Assembly (NCBI RefSeq): GCF_003991425.1
Contig: NZ_CP034346.1
Location: 6,067,501 to 6,131,500 of the forward strand
Length of the DNA: 64,000 nt
Direction: 5' to 3'
DNA from: Paenibacillus lutimineralis
Lineage (GTDB): Bacteria > Bacillota > Bacilli > Paenibacillales > Paenibacillaceae
Below the pieces are notes generated by a model. The model had not been told where the DNA came from and did not search any database. It was given only the letters and a program-made list of their open reading frames with translations. A program made the position numbers and the translations under genes. This document shows, one piece after another, positions 52,327-60,490 of this stretch; within the stretch, counting starts at the first letter, position 1; every line of letters begins with the position of its first letter.

Positions 52327-52725
52327 TTACAGGATCGCATCCAGCGAATATACTCCTGCACCAATTAGGCTGACTCCAACAACCACTGCAATAATCAACA
52401 AATTCATCTCATAACCATTGGCCGTGTTCCAGTACCCGTTCTTTCCGTGTACACTGATGATCGCGAACAGCATTGTAATGGCAATCAACCCTGCGCCAAT
52501 CGGGGTGAACAATCCGGCTGCAAACAACAATCCACCTACGAATTCACCTAATCCAGCCATCAAGGCCATCAGAATACCTGGCTTCATGCCGAGTGAATCC
52601 ATCCAGCCCCCGGTCCCTTTAAGACCGTAGCCGCCAAACCATCCAAACAACTTTTGCGCCCCATGCGCTATGAAGGACAAACCTACTACCAAACGGATAA
52701 TTAATAAACCTAATGCTATACTCAC
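52327..52725 (-). CDS. mhqP: DoxX-family membrane protein, MhqP-like
   Basis: 132 residues, four helices. LIIRLVVGLSFIAHGAQKLFGWFGG is the DoxX signature, and MAGLGEFVGGLLFAAGLFTPIGAGLIA the second conserved pair. DoxX proteins accompany thiol or quinone stress enzymes at the membrane; the exact role is unclear. The start is a GTG at 52725 behind AAGGAG. An MhqR-type inverted repeat lies 39-56 bases upstream. Probably the first gene of mhqP-mhqO-mhqD. Confidence 0.87.
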   Translation of the reverse strand: MSIALGLLIIRLVVGLSFIAHGAQKLFGWFGGYGLKGTGGWMDSLGMKPGILMALMAGLGEFVGGLLFAAGLFTPIGAGLIAITMLFAIISVHGKNGYWNTANGYEMNLLIIAVVVGVSLIGAGVYSLDAIL

Positions 52726-52763
52726 CTTGAAAACTCCTTTTTATTTAATTTATTTATACTAAG

Positions 52764-52781
52764 AATCTTTATATTAAGATA
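52764..52781 (-). promoter_or_regulatory. Candidate MhqR operator ahead of mhqP
   Basis: AATCTTTATATTAAGATA, an inverted repeat ATCTT/AAGAT with six-base spacer. It is identical at 15 of 18 positions to the site ahead of the marR-family gene (53301-53318) and resembles the ATCT-N-AGAT operators reported for MhqR. Confidence 0.65.
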
Positions 52782-52823
52782 TATGGTTAAAAAAAGGGAT
52801 CTTTCCGTCAATTTCTTATTGAC

Positions 52824-53264
52824 CTATTTATATCCCTCTTGTGCATGCTTCCCTAACTTCTTCAACAAAGATGCCACCAATTGCTGCTCTTCTACAGTCA
52901 AACCAGCTACCGATTGCTCGATAACATCAACATGATTCGGGAACACTTCTTCAACAAACTTAGCACCCTCATCTGTAATCTCTGCATAAATGCAACGGCG
53001 ATCCTCGGTAGAAGCATTACGACGAACAAAATCTTTCTGAACAAGCTTATCTACTACATAAGTAATATTGCCGCTGCTCATCAGCACTTTATCGCCAATT
53101 CGTTGTATAGGCTGGGCGCCTTTATGATACAATAACTCAAGTACACCAAATTCGGTGCGCGTTAGACCATGATCACGAATGTTGCGGTCGCTTACAGCAT
53201 TCACCCACTGGCTCGCCCGAGACAGAGCAATAAATAAATTCAAGGCAACATCTTTCTTGTTCAT
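52824..53264 (-). CDS. mhqR: MarR-family repressor, MhqR-like
   Basis: 146 residues from the ATG at 53264 (GGAGGAGG nine bases before); the open frame to 53324 has no ribosome site and crosses the operator. Winged helix-turn-helix: LTRTEFGVLELLYHKGAQPIQRIGDKVLMSSGNITYVVDKLVQKDFVRR, and the wing STEDRRCIYAEITDEG. Length equals that of B. subtilis MhqR. It should repress the mhq genes and itself until quinones or catechols are present. Confidence 0.88.
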   Translation of the reverse strand: MNKKDVALNLFIALSRASQWVNAVSDRNIRDHGLTRTEFGVLELLYHKGAQPIQRIGDKVLMSSGNITYVVDKLVQKDFVRRNASTEDRRCIYAEITDEGAKFVEEVFPNHVDVIEQSVAGLTVEEQQLVASLLKKLGKHAQEGYK

Positions 53265-53300
53265 ATTCCTTAACCTCCTCCCAAAAATCTCAGCATCAAA

Positions 53301-53318
53301 TATCTTGATATAAAGATA
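53301..53318 (-). promoter_or_regulatory. Candidate MhqR operator ahead of its own gene
   Basis: TATCTTGATATAAAGATA: six-base inverted repeat TATCTT/AAGATA with six-base spacer, 37-54 bases before the start codon at 53264, matching the mhqP site. Confidence 0.65.
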
Positions 53319-53379
53319 ATACAAATGTTTGGACCTGTCAACACCTGACTTATACTTTTTTCACCTATCTAAGAAAATA

Positions 53380-53416
53380 ATAAAACAGGCGCCGCTGATA
53401 TACCATGGCACCTGCT
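53380..53416 (-). terminator. Intrinsic terminator of the 53457-53837 gene
   Basis: On the minus strand CAGGTGCC pairs with GGCGCCTG (one G-T pair), loop about 13 bases, followed by TTTTATTATTTT. Confidence 0.7.
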
Positions 53417-53456
53417 TCCATAAAACAGATTGACTCCTCACTTCAGTAGCAATACT

Positions 53457-53837
53457 TTATCTACTGCCTGCTTTCGTTCCAACATTAAGGAACACATTGA
53501 TCGCAAATATAATAACGCTTACAACAACCAAGGTAGAACCAACGCCCATGAAGACCTCAACTTGATCGTTACCTTTTAACAATAATGTAAGACAAATCAT
53601 CATGACCGGTAGACTGATCGTATGCACCCAGAACTGAATTTTGCTTAGAAGATGATTCCCTGCTTTTGGGAACAGCCAGTATATCACTCCGGCTAATGCA
53701 AACGAGGCCCATCCAAGCAAATTAATATGAACGTGCACTCCAGTTAGTGTGTAATCGTGAGCCATCGACATGTAAACACCAAGCCCCACTCCAATGACGA
53801 AATAAACCAAGGCGACCTTAATATAAGCAATCCCCAT
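53457..53837 (-). CDS. Four-helix membrane protein related to haem-copper oxidase subunit I
   Basis: 126 residues with four helices. HDYTLTGVHVHINLLGWASFALAGVIYWLFP resembles a helix pair of cytochrome c oxidase or NorB subunit I, including two close His residues. It is far too short for an oxidase, lacks the copper-site helices and stands alone. Such mini-proteins annotated as cytochrome c oxidase-like occur in Bacillales; they might bind haem or sense oxygen or NO, which is a guess. Start behind GGAGGTAAAGC. Own terminator. Confidence 0.8.
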   Translation of the reverse strand: MGIAYIKVALVYFVIGVGLGVYMSMAHDYTLTGVHVHINLLGWASFALAGVIYWLFPKAGNHLLSKIQFWVHTISLPVMMICLTLLLKGNDQVEVFMGVGSTLVVVSVIIFAINVFLNVGTKAGSR

Positions 53838-54056
53838 GCTTTACCTCCATTCTCCATAGATTGAGACATTGTATTCTACTTTAATAAGAATAATGTTAAA
53901 TAAAATGAAAAAGACCTCGGATATCTAGCGATCCAAGGTTTAGCTTTCCTATAGCATTGGCGCCTTCCTATTATTCTGTTTTCGCGTATAATATATAACT
54001 GTTCCTATCCGTATTCTAGTCCAATATTTATTCATAGAGAGGTTGATCTACTCAGC

Positions 54057-55259
54057 ATGAACTCACCACAAGTTGTTACCGCTGAAAGTACCGTCACCAA
54101 GGAGCGTTTTCCTATCGCTCTGTTGTCGTTGACCGTTGGCGCTTTCGCGATTGGTATGACCGAATTCGTCATTATGGGCCTGCTTCCGAATGTTGCAGAA
54201 GATCTGAACGTATCTATCTCATCTGCGGGACAGTTGATTACAGCCTATGCGATGGGAGTAGCGATTGGTGCGCCAATCCTGACCATGGTAACCCATCGGC
54301 TTCCGCAGAAGCTGCTGTTATGCCTGCTAATGATTTTATTTATTGTCGGCAACGGCATCTCGGCCTTTGCTCCTAACTATGCCTTCTTGATGACGGCAAG
54401 AATTATTACAGCATTGACCCATGGCACATTCTTCGGAGTCGGGGCTGTGATTGCAGCCGGTCTGGTTCGCCCGGATAAGAAGGCTGGGGCAGTGTCGATT
54501 ATGATGGCTGGGCTGACTATCGCCAATATTATTGGTGTCCCGTTCGGTACCTTCGTCGGACAGCATATGGGCTGGCGCGCTTCCTTTACTGCTATCGCTA
54601 TTGCTGGAGTCATCGCTTTATTAGGAATCCTATTGTTCATTCCCAAGCTCCAATCCGGACAGGGCAGCAATATGGGAGCACAGTTAAAAGCTCTAATACG
54701 GCCAAAATTGCTGTACTTCCTCTTGATCTGTGCACTGGGAAATTCCAGCTTGTTCGCCGTATTCACTTATATCGCCCCGATGCTGCAGCAAATCTCCGGC
54801 TTTGCCGAGCATAGTGTAACCTGGATTCTCGTGCTGTTCGGATGCGGAGTTACGATCGGCAATATTGTTGGCGGTAGGCTGGCCGACTGGAAGCTGATGC
54901 CTTCCATCCTCAGCATTTATGTCGTGATTTGCGTGCTTCTTACGATTTTTACTTTTACGGTCAAGCAGCCGATACTCGCCGTTATTACCATCTTCCTGTG
55001 GGGCGCAGCTTCCTTCAGCATTATGCCAGGTCTGCAGATCAAGATTATGAGTCTGGCGGAGGCCGCTCCGGCGCTAGCCTCGACCTCAAGCCATTCAGCT
55101 GGTAATCTGGGTAATGCCTGCGGTGCTTTTATCGGTGGTCTCGTCATTACTCACCTGGGGCTATCCTCGCTCCCTTGGGTTGGCGCACTGCTCGCCGCTT
55201 CGGCCTTGACGCTCGGCTCAATTAGCTATATTCAAGAGCGCAAGCATGGCGCAGCATAA
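54057..55259 (+). CDS. MFS transporter, DHA1 drug/arabinose-efflux type (AraJ/YdhP-like)
   Basis: 400 residues, twelve helices, proton-coupled exporter in the cytoplasmic membrane. FAIGMTEFVIMGLLPNVAEDL in helix 1, GQLITAYAMGVAIGAPIL, the A-motif region THRLPQKLLL, and the helix 5 motif NIIGVPFGTFVGQHMGWR are those of the AraJ/YdhP/PbuE group. Substrate unknown (sugars, nucleosides or drugs in relatives). GAGAGG precedes the ATG. A bidirectional terminator follows. Confidence 0.9.
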   Translation: MNSPQVVTAESTVTKERFPIALLSLTVGAFAIGMTEFVIMGLLPNVAEDLNVSISSAGQLITAYAMGVAIGAPILTMVTHRLPQKLLLCLLMILFIVGNGISAFAPNYAFLMTARIITALTHGTFFGVGAVIAAGLVRPDKKAGAVSIMMAGLTIANIIGVPFGTFVGQHMGWRASFTAIAIAGVIALLGILLFIPKLQSGQGSNMGAQLKALIRPKLLYFLLICALGNSSLFAVFTYIAPMLQQISGFAEHSVTWILVLFGCGVTIGNIVGGRLADWKLMPSILSIYVVICVLLTIFTFTVKQPILAVITIFLWGAASFSIMPGLQIKIMSLAEAAPALASTSSHSAGNLGNACGAFIGGLVITHLGLSSLPWVGALLAASALTLGSISYIQERKHGAA

Positions 55260-55280
55260 CCTATTAATTTAAGCGAACAT

Positions 55281-55324
55281 AAAAAAAAGGGGAGTTCTGT
55301 TACGTACAACAGGACTCCCCTTCT
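55281..55324. terminator. Bidirectional terminator between MFS and FtsX-permease genes
   Basis: A run of eight A, then GGGGAGTTCTGTT-ACGTAC-AACAGGACTCCCC and TTCT. The A/T flanks allow termination of both converging genes, best on the minus strand. Confidence 0.85.
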
Positions 55325-55325
55325 G

Positions 55326-57848
55326 CTATTCTGCTTCTCTTAACCTCGCTACTACAGTGTCTTTTGCCAGCACCTTATATGCGATTACTGTAATGACAAT
55401 AGAGATAACAGCCAGGATCGGGATAGAAGCTGCGATCGGCAATACATCCATATGAAATACAGTGAAGGCAATATTCTCAGTAATGGTCTTGATTAAGCCA
55501 TACGTTAACAGCACTCCAATGGTCCCCAGAATGACAGCCGTGAACAAGACTACATACAGCCCTTCATAGATAAGCATCTTCCTTAGCTGCTTCTTCGACA
55601 TCCCGATACTCTCCAATATCGCAAATTCATGTCGCCGAGCAATCATCCCGGTAATCATCGTGTTCATAAAATTCATTAGCCCGATCAGTCCTATGATAAA
55701 GCTAAGTCCGTAACCCACAGTCTGAAAAATCGTAATGAATCCGTTCATCTCAGCCTTATAGTCATCCCGAGATTTCATCAGCAGTCCGGGAACTGAATCA
55801 GTGTAGGCACGGATAGCCGACTTCGCTTGATCTGACTTATTAGGTTCGAGATGTAGTGTAGCTGACAGAATAATACTGTCCGGCTCCGCTAACTTAGACT
55901 CCCGTGTCGGGAGAAAGGCTCTAAAACCGGCAATACTATAATACTTAACCCCGGCCGCATAAAGGCCATCTGATTTTAATACAGCCATTACTTCGTAATC
56001 TCTGCCGTCCACTCCCAATTCGACCTTATCTCCTGGCTGATAGTAACTCTTATATCCTTCATCCAGCAGCGCTTCTGTAACCAGTACATACTTGCCTGTA
56101 TTGAACTTCTCCCGATCGAACTGACCAGCAACAATCTCGCTTGGGTTAAGCACATCGTACCAACCCTCATCCAACCCATAGATCTGTAAAGGCATCCGTC
56201 CTGACGTCAAGATCGGTGAATACATCGGCATTTCGGGTTTCTCCGTCTCAGCCAGAGGCTCCAGCAGAACTCTAATTCTATCGCTGATCGGCAGAGTGTC
56301 CTCCTTGAAATACACTTTGTCCAGACGCTCTACCCCGTTGAGCTCCTCCAAAGCCTGGCTGACCTCCTCAGTTAGGGCATAGGATTCGTTATCCGTCACC
56401 CACATATTGGCTTCTGTGGCCTCATCCTTCACGACATAATCGCCGGAAATAAAAGCATTCAAATATTTATTCACATTTAAGGAAGAAATCAGCGTGTAGA
56501 TCATACTGAACAAAATAAGGCCCAAGGATAAAGAGGCTAGCATCAGAAACAGCTTCTTCTTGCTGCGTAGCAGATTGCCCAGAGCCATTTTATATATTTT
56601 AGCGCCATGTCGTGTTCGCTTGAAGCCCCTCATGCTTCCTTCACTAACACCTGCGTATTTGACGGCCTCAACAGGGGAAACCCGCGCCGCCATCCTGCCG
56701 GGCTTACTGGCCGAGATCCGCAATGTAATATAAGAGAATATCGCCGCACCAATGAAGATCCATGGACTTATTGAATAGGAAATTTCTCTAGGCTCATCCG
56801 AGAACGAGGACAACATCGGAATCAAAAGATAACCAAGCCCATACCCAAGAGCAAGACCAATCGGCAATGCGACGATGAACAATAAATTGGCTCCAGTCAC
56901 TATCATCCGCTTGAGCTGCCGCGGCGTCGTTCCAATCGTCTTCAGCAGCCCGTAGAATTTAATATCCCTCACTACGGAAATATAGAAAATATTATAGATC
57001 AGCAAATATCCACTTAGCATGATGACTAAAATCAATGCCGCATACGGTAATAGGTTCATCGGATCATTGAACAGAGAAACGCTGGAATATGCCCAGTTCA
57101 CACCTGTAGGAACGTCGAGACCCGTATCCGCCAGTACCTTGTCCACCTTCTCCTGAATATCCCAGGAATTGTTGAACATGACGTTCAAGCTGGTCGTGTT
57201 CACATAGGTCCCGCTGAGCTTGGTCTGCTTGGGATCCATTTGGGCTACATATTTATCCACAAAATTTTGCGATACGTATGCTAATCCAGCCATCGCGACA
57301 TGTTGATCCGCCTTATAATAACCGGATAATTTAAAATCCTTACTTAGCTTCTGGCCGTTAATATCGATTTCTAATGGAACATCAGCACCAAGCTGGAGCG
57401 AAACACCAAGCTTCTCAAGCGCCCATGTATTCATGACGATTCCGTCCTCTTCAACAGGCAACCCGCCCTCGATGAACTGAACGAAGCTGTGTTTGGCCAT
57501 AAGATCATCAATTAAATTAACTTCAATGGGAGAGGTCTTAAATACTTCATTGGCCACCCAACCCACGACGAGAGAAGTCCCGTATTCCTTGATCGATGGA
57601 TGCTGCTTCAGTGTATCAACCTGTTCCTTAGTCAAATATTTGAAGCTTCCGTGGTAATCCCCTCCAGCCGTCTTCATCTGTGTTCGTTCCATCGACTTAT
57701 TCAAGCTTAGAGTAATTGTGAAGATCGAGGTAATCATCAGCGTGGTCAACACGATGGCTCCGATAATGATCCAGTTCCGTAATGGGCTGGCACGCAAGCT
57801 CTTCTTGGCCAACCGAAATATCGTACGCCGATTATTCGTTCCGATCAT
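55326..57848 (-). CDS. ABC transporter permease with two FtsX domains
   Basis: 840 residues: helix near 28-48, large outside domain, three helices near 275-395 (first FtsX domain), a further helix near 432-452, second large outside domain, and three C-terminal helices near 720-830 (second FtsX domain, VGYGLSFIIGLIGLMNFMNTMITGMIARRHEFAILESIGMSKKQL). This is the layout of MacB-like mechanotransmission transporters and of Firmicute antimicrobial-peptide or lipid-related exporters, larger than BceB. It pairs with the 57845 ATPase, whose stop overlaps its start by four bases. The neighbouring kinase and regulator suggest peptide-antibiotic response or resistance. Confidence 0.9.
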   Translation of the reverse strand: MIGTNNRRTIFRLAKKSLRASPLRNWIIIGAIVLTTLMITSIFTITLSLNKSMERTQMKTAGGDYHGSFKYLTKEQVDTLKQHPSIKEYGTSLVVGWVANEVFKTSPIEVNLIDDLMAKHSFVQFIEGGLPVEEDGIVMNTWALEKLGVSLQLGADVPLEIDINGQKLSKDFKLSGYYKADQHVAMAGLAYVSQNFVDKYVAQMDPKQTKLSGTYVNTTSLNVMFNNSWDIQEKVDKVLADTGLDVPTGVNWAYSSVSLFNDPMNLLPYAALILVIMLSGYLLIYNIFYISVVRDIKFYGLLKTIGTTPRQLKRMIVTGANLLFIVALPIGLALGYGLGYLLIPMLSSFSDEPREISYSISPWIFIGAAIFSYITLRISASKPGRMAARVSPVEAVKYAGVSEGSMRGFKRTRHGAKIYKMALGNLLRSKKKLFLMLASLSLGLILFSMIYTLISSLNVNKYLNAFISGDYVVKDEATEANMWVTDNESYALTEEVSQALEELNGVERLDKVYFKEDTLPISDRIRVLLEPLAETEKPEMPMYSPILTSGRMPLQIYGLDEGWYDVLNPSEIVAGQFDREKFNTGKYVLVTEALLDEGYKSYYQPGDKVELGVDGRDYEVMAVLKSDGLYAAGVKYYSIAGFRAFLPTRESKLAEPDSIILSATLHLEPNKSDQAKSAIRAYTDSVPGLLMKSRDDYKAEMNGFITIFQTVGYGLSFIIGLIGLMNFMNTMITGMIARRHEFAILESIGMSKKQLRKMLIYEGLYVVLFTAVILGTIGVLLTYGLIKTITENIAFTVFHMDVLPIAASIPILAVISIVITVIAYKVLAKDTVVARLREAE

Positions 57849-58540
57849 GATCTCACCTCGGAGCCGGTAGTATCCGCCCCCGCTATTCTTCCGTCCTCGA
57901 TCCGTATGATCCGGTCTGCGGTCTGCGCAATCTCTTCGTTATGCGTGATCATCACGATGGTCTGATTAAACCTCTCGCTTAATTGCTTCAAGAGAATCAG
58001 CACTTCCTGGCTAGTCTTACTATCCAGATTCCCCGTGGGCTCATCGGCTAGAACGATCGACGGCTTCGTCGCCAGCGCCCGGGCAATCGCTACCCGCTGC
58101 TGCTGTCCTCCGGACAAGCTGGACGGAAGACTATGTATTTTCTCCTTCAAGCCCAACGTACTGATGATCAAGTCCAGATATTCCTGGTCCACCGACGCCC
58201 CATCCAGTTCGATAGGTAGTACAATATTCTCATATACATTCAGGATCGGAATCAAATTATAGCTTTGAAATACAAAGCCAACTGATCTGCGCCTAAATAT
58301 CGTTAGATTCTCGTCGTTCATAGCGAATATATCGTTGCCATCCACGATGACCTTGCCCTCGGTCGCGCGATCAAGACCGCCAAGCATGTGCAGGAGCGTG
58401 CTCTTACCGCTGCCGCTGGTTCCGACAATCGCTACGAACTCCCCCTTCTCCACGGAGAGTGACACGTCATCTAGCGCTTTTACACGAACCTGGTCTTTTC
58501 CGTAGTATTTCTTCAAATGCTCTATCTGCAAGATCGGCAT
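57845..58540 (-). CDS. ABC transporter ATPase (MacB/LolD-like)
   Basis: 231 residues. Walker A GTSGSGKST near 36-44, Q-loop FVFQSYNLIPILNVYENI, signature LSGGQQQR, Walker B SIVLADEPTGNLDS, H-loop VMITHNEE. The ADEPTGNLDS form marks the LolD/MacB/BceA group partnered with FtsX permeases. AGGGG before the ATG. A 124-base gap with repeated GTGAC elements separates it from the kinase gene, suggesting its own regulated promoter. Confidence 0.93.
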   Translation of the reverse strand: MPILQIEHLKKYYGKDQVRVKALDDVSLSVEKGEFVAIVGTSGSGKSTLLHMLGGLDRATEGKVIVDGNDIFAMNDENLTIFRRRSVGFVFQSYNLIPILNVYENIVLPIELDGASVDQEYLDLIISTLGLKEKIHSLPSSLSGGQQQRVAIARALATKPSIVLADEPTGNLDSKTSQEVLILLKQLSERFNQTIVMITHNEEIAQTADRIIRIEDGRIAGADTTGSEVRS

Positions 58541-58610
58541 CTCATCATCCCCTAAAAAAAAATAGTCTGTACATGATCATCCATCGTACAAACTAAATGT
58601 AACAAATGAT

Positions 58611-58650
58611 TCTGTCATTCCCGTGACGCAAATATAACAGAAGTGACAGA
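58611..58650 (-). promoter_or_regulatory. Possible response-regulator site ahead of the ABC genes
   Basis: TCTGTCA (58611-58617) and TGACAGA (58644-58650) form an inverted pair; GTGAC occurs at 58623-58627 and 58643-58647, 20 bases apart (two helix turns). Fits a tandem-site OmpR-type regulator, which is encoded just upstream. Confidence 0.4.
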
Positions 58651-58664
58651 TTCGCCGCTATCGG

Positions 58665-59702
58665 TCAGCTGTCTGCAAGCAGGAATATAGAGAATGTCGC
58701 ACCTTGCTCCAGCTTTGAAGATACCTTGATATATCCGCCCTGTGCGCTTATGATCTCCCGGGTTAGAAACAGCCCGATGCCCACGCCTTCAAATCCCGCG
58801 GTTCTCTGGCAGCGGTAGAAGCGTTTGAATATATGAGTCAGTTCGCACTCCGCGATCCCCATACCCGAATCGGCAATATCAACCCGTACGAATAACTCAT
58901 AGGTTGCAACTGAGATCCTAATCCTACTACCAGGCTCGCTATATTTCACCGCATTGTCGAGAATATTGAACAGCGCCTCTCCCGTCCACTTCTGATCATG
59001 GTATGCATATATAGAAGAGGCGCAGTCTATCGTCACATCAATTCCCTTCTGTTCTGCCTGTTTATAAGCTTGCGACATCGCCTCCGTAATCGTCCCGATC
59101 ACGGGCGAGTAGCTAGGATGTATTGTTATGATCCCCGTCTCTAATCTGGACATCTTGATCAAAGATTGAATCAGCCAGTCTAATTTATTGGCCTGAATAC
59201 TGATCTGCTCCACCCACTGCTGCGTCTCCCCTTCGAATCCAGCTTGCTCCGCGAGTAACTGGCTATAGAGCGTGATGTTGGATAACGGGGTCTTCGTCTG
59301 ATGTGAAATATCAGAGATGAGCTGTTTAATCGTATTCTTCTCCGCCTCCATCTTCTGCTCATGAGCAAAGGAGAGGTCAATATAGCGAATCAGCTTGTTC
59401 TCTAGCGATGATATACTAGTCTCACTGTAGCCTGTTACCCGCTCTTCTCCACGGATTGCCCCTTCAATAATCTCGTCCAATGTATCGACGATACCGGCAA
59501 GCTTGCTTCGCAATCCCCAAATTAACAGCACACAAAGAACGGCGAAGATACAGATGAATAAAATAGACAGCCAAATTACACGGCCCGTCAAACCTGTCAT
59601 GTACATCATACATCCCGCATACCCCAATATAAGCAAACCAGCCGCTGCCGAAAAACTATAATAGAGTTTGTTAAAATGCCCGGCATTTTCACCTCTGTTC
59701 AT
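58665..59702 (-). CDS. Sensor histidine kinase (short-loop, membrane-sensing type)
   Basis: About 345 residues from the ATG at 59702, which overlaps the regulator's stop codon; a longer frame to 59729 has no ribosome site. Two helices (about 14-36 and 42-63) with only a few residues between them, so it has no outside sensor domain and probably reads the signal in the membrane or from the adjacent transporter. HisKA box SDISHQTKTPLSNI with H134, N-box FNILDNAVKYSEP, G-boxes DSGMGIAE and GVGIGLFLTREI. Partner of the 59699 regulator. Confidence 0.92.
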   Translation of the reverse strand: MNRGENAGHFNKLYYSFSAAAGLLILGYAGCMMYMTGLTGRVIWLSILFICIFAVLCVLLIWGLRSKLAGIVDTLDEIIEGAIRGEERVTGYSETSISSLENKLIRYIDLSFAHEQKMEAEKNTIKQLISDISHQTKTPLSNITLYSQLLAEQAGFEGETQQWVEQISIQANKLDWLIQSLIKMSRLETGIITIHPSYSPVIGTITEAMSQAYKQAEQKGIDVTIDCASSIYAYHDQKWTGEALFNILDNAVKYSEPGSRIRISVATYELFVRVDIADSGMGIAECELTHIFKRFYRCQRTAGFEGVGIGLFLTREIISAQGGYIKVSSKLEQGATFSIFLLADS

Positions 59703-60391
59703 CTTGAGCCCCCGCCTTCTGCAGCCCACACATAACCTAAACCGTAGACCGTCTTAATATACTCTGGGGCTGAGGGCTCATCCTCCAACTTTGCGCGAAG
59801 CCGTTTGATCGTAACCGTAAGTGCGTTCTCATCAACGAACTCTGCTTCGCCCGACCATACCTGATCCATAAGCTGTTCACGGGTGAGAATCTGGCCGGGA
59901 TGATGGACCAGCGTTCGGAGCAGCTTACACTCCGTCCTGCTTAGTGCAAGAGCCTGCCCCCGTCTATGAAACTCTAATCTCTCAAAATCAAGCTCCAAGT
60001 CACCATAGATCAGCTTCTCACGCTCCTGGGGTTCCAGCCTTCTTAATACAGCCATGACCCGAGCGCGCAGAACCATCAAGCTGAACGGCTTCGTAATATA
60101 ATCGTCCGCACCAAGCTCTAGCCCAGTTACGATGTCGATCTCCAAATCATTCGCTGTCAGAAAAATAATCGGTATGCGAGACTCCCGACGTATCTGCTCA
60201 CATAGATCCAGCCCGCTGCCATCCGGAAGATTGATGTCTAGCAATACGAGATCTACCTTCTCTGCCTTCAGCAGCATCTCCGCACCAGCAACATCATAGA
60301 CTTGCCTAATAGTCACGCCATCCTGGGCTAGCGTCAGTGCAATCCCTTTATTCAAACTCCTGTCATCTTCAACCACAAGTATCGTTGTCAT
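59699..60391 (-). CDS. OmpR-family response regulator
   Basis: About 230 residues from the ATG at 60391 (GGGAG seven bases before; the frame is open to 60409). Receiver: VVEDDRSLNKG, phosphoacceptor Asp52 in LLDINLPDGSG, and ITKPFSLMVL with the conserved Lys. Winged helix: RTECKLLRTLVHHPGQILTREQLMDQVW and VTIKRLRAKLEDEPS-Y-KTVYGLGY. It should control the adjacent ABC exporter genes. First gene of the regulator-kinase unit. Confidence 0.93.
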   Translation of the reverse strand: MTTILVVEDDRSLNKGIALTLAQDGVTIRQVYDVAGAEMLLKAEKVDLVLLDINLPDGSGLDLCEQIRRESRIPIIFLTANDLEIDIVTGLELGADDYITKPFSLMVLRARVMAVLRRLEPQEREKLIYGDLELDFERLEFHRRGQALALSRTECKLLRTLVHHPGQILTREQLMDQVWSGEAEFVDENALTVTIKRLRAKLEDEPSAPEYIKTVYGLGYVWAAEGGGSR

Positions 60392-60490
60392 ATCAGGGCT
60401 CCCGTACAATGAATTTGTTAATTCTATTCTACAATACCCTTGCTCTGAACAGGCAGTACTTGTATGAAAATGGAGCTTTCCTGCTACTCC

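Noticed and set aside
53920..53960. Possible hairpin ACCTTGGAT/ATCCGAGGT before the MFS gene
   Set aside because: Its T run faces the minus strand, where no gene ends, so it is not assigned as a terminator.
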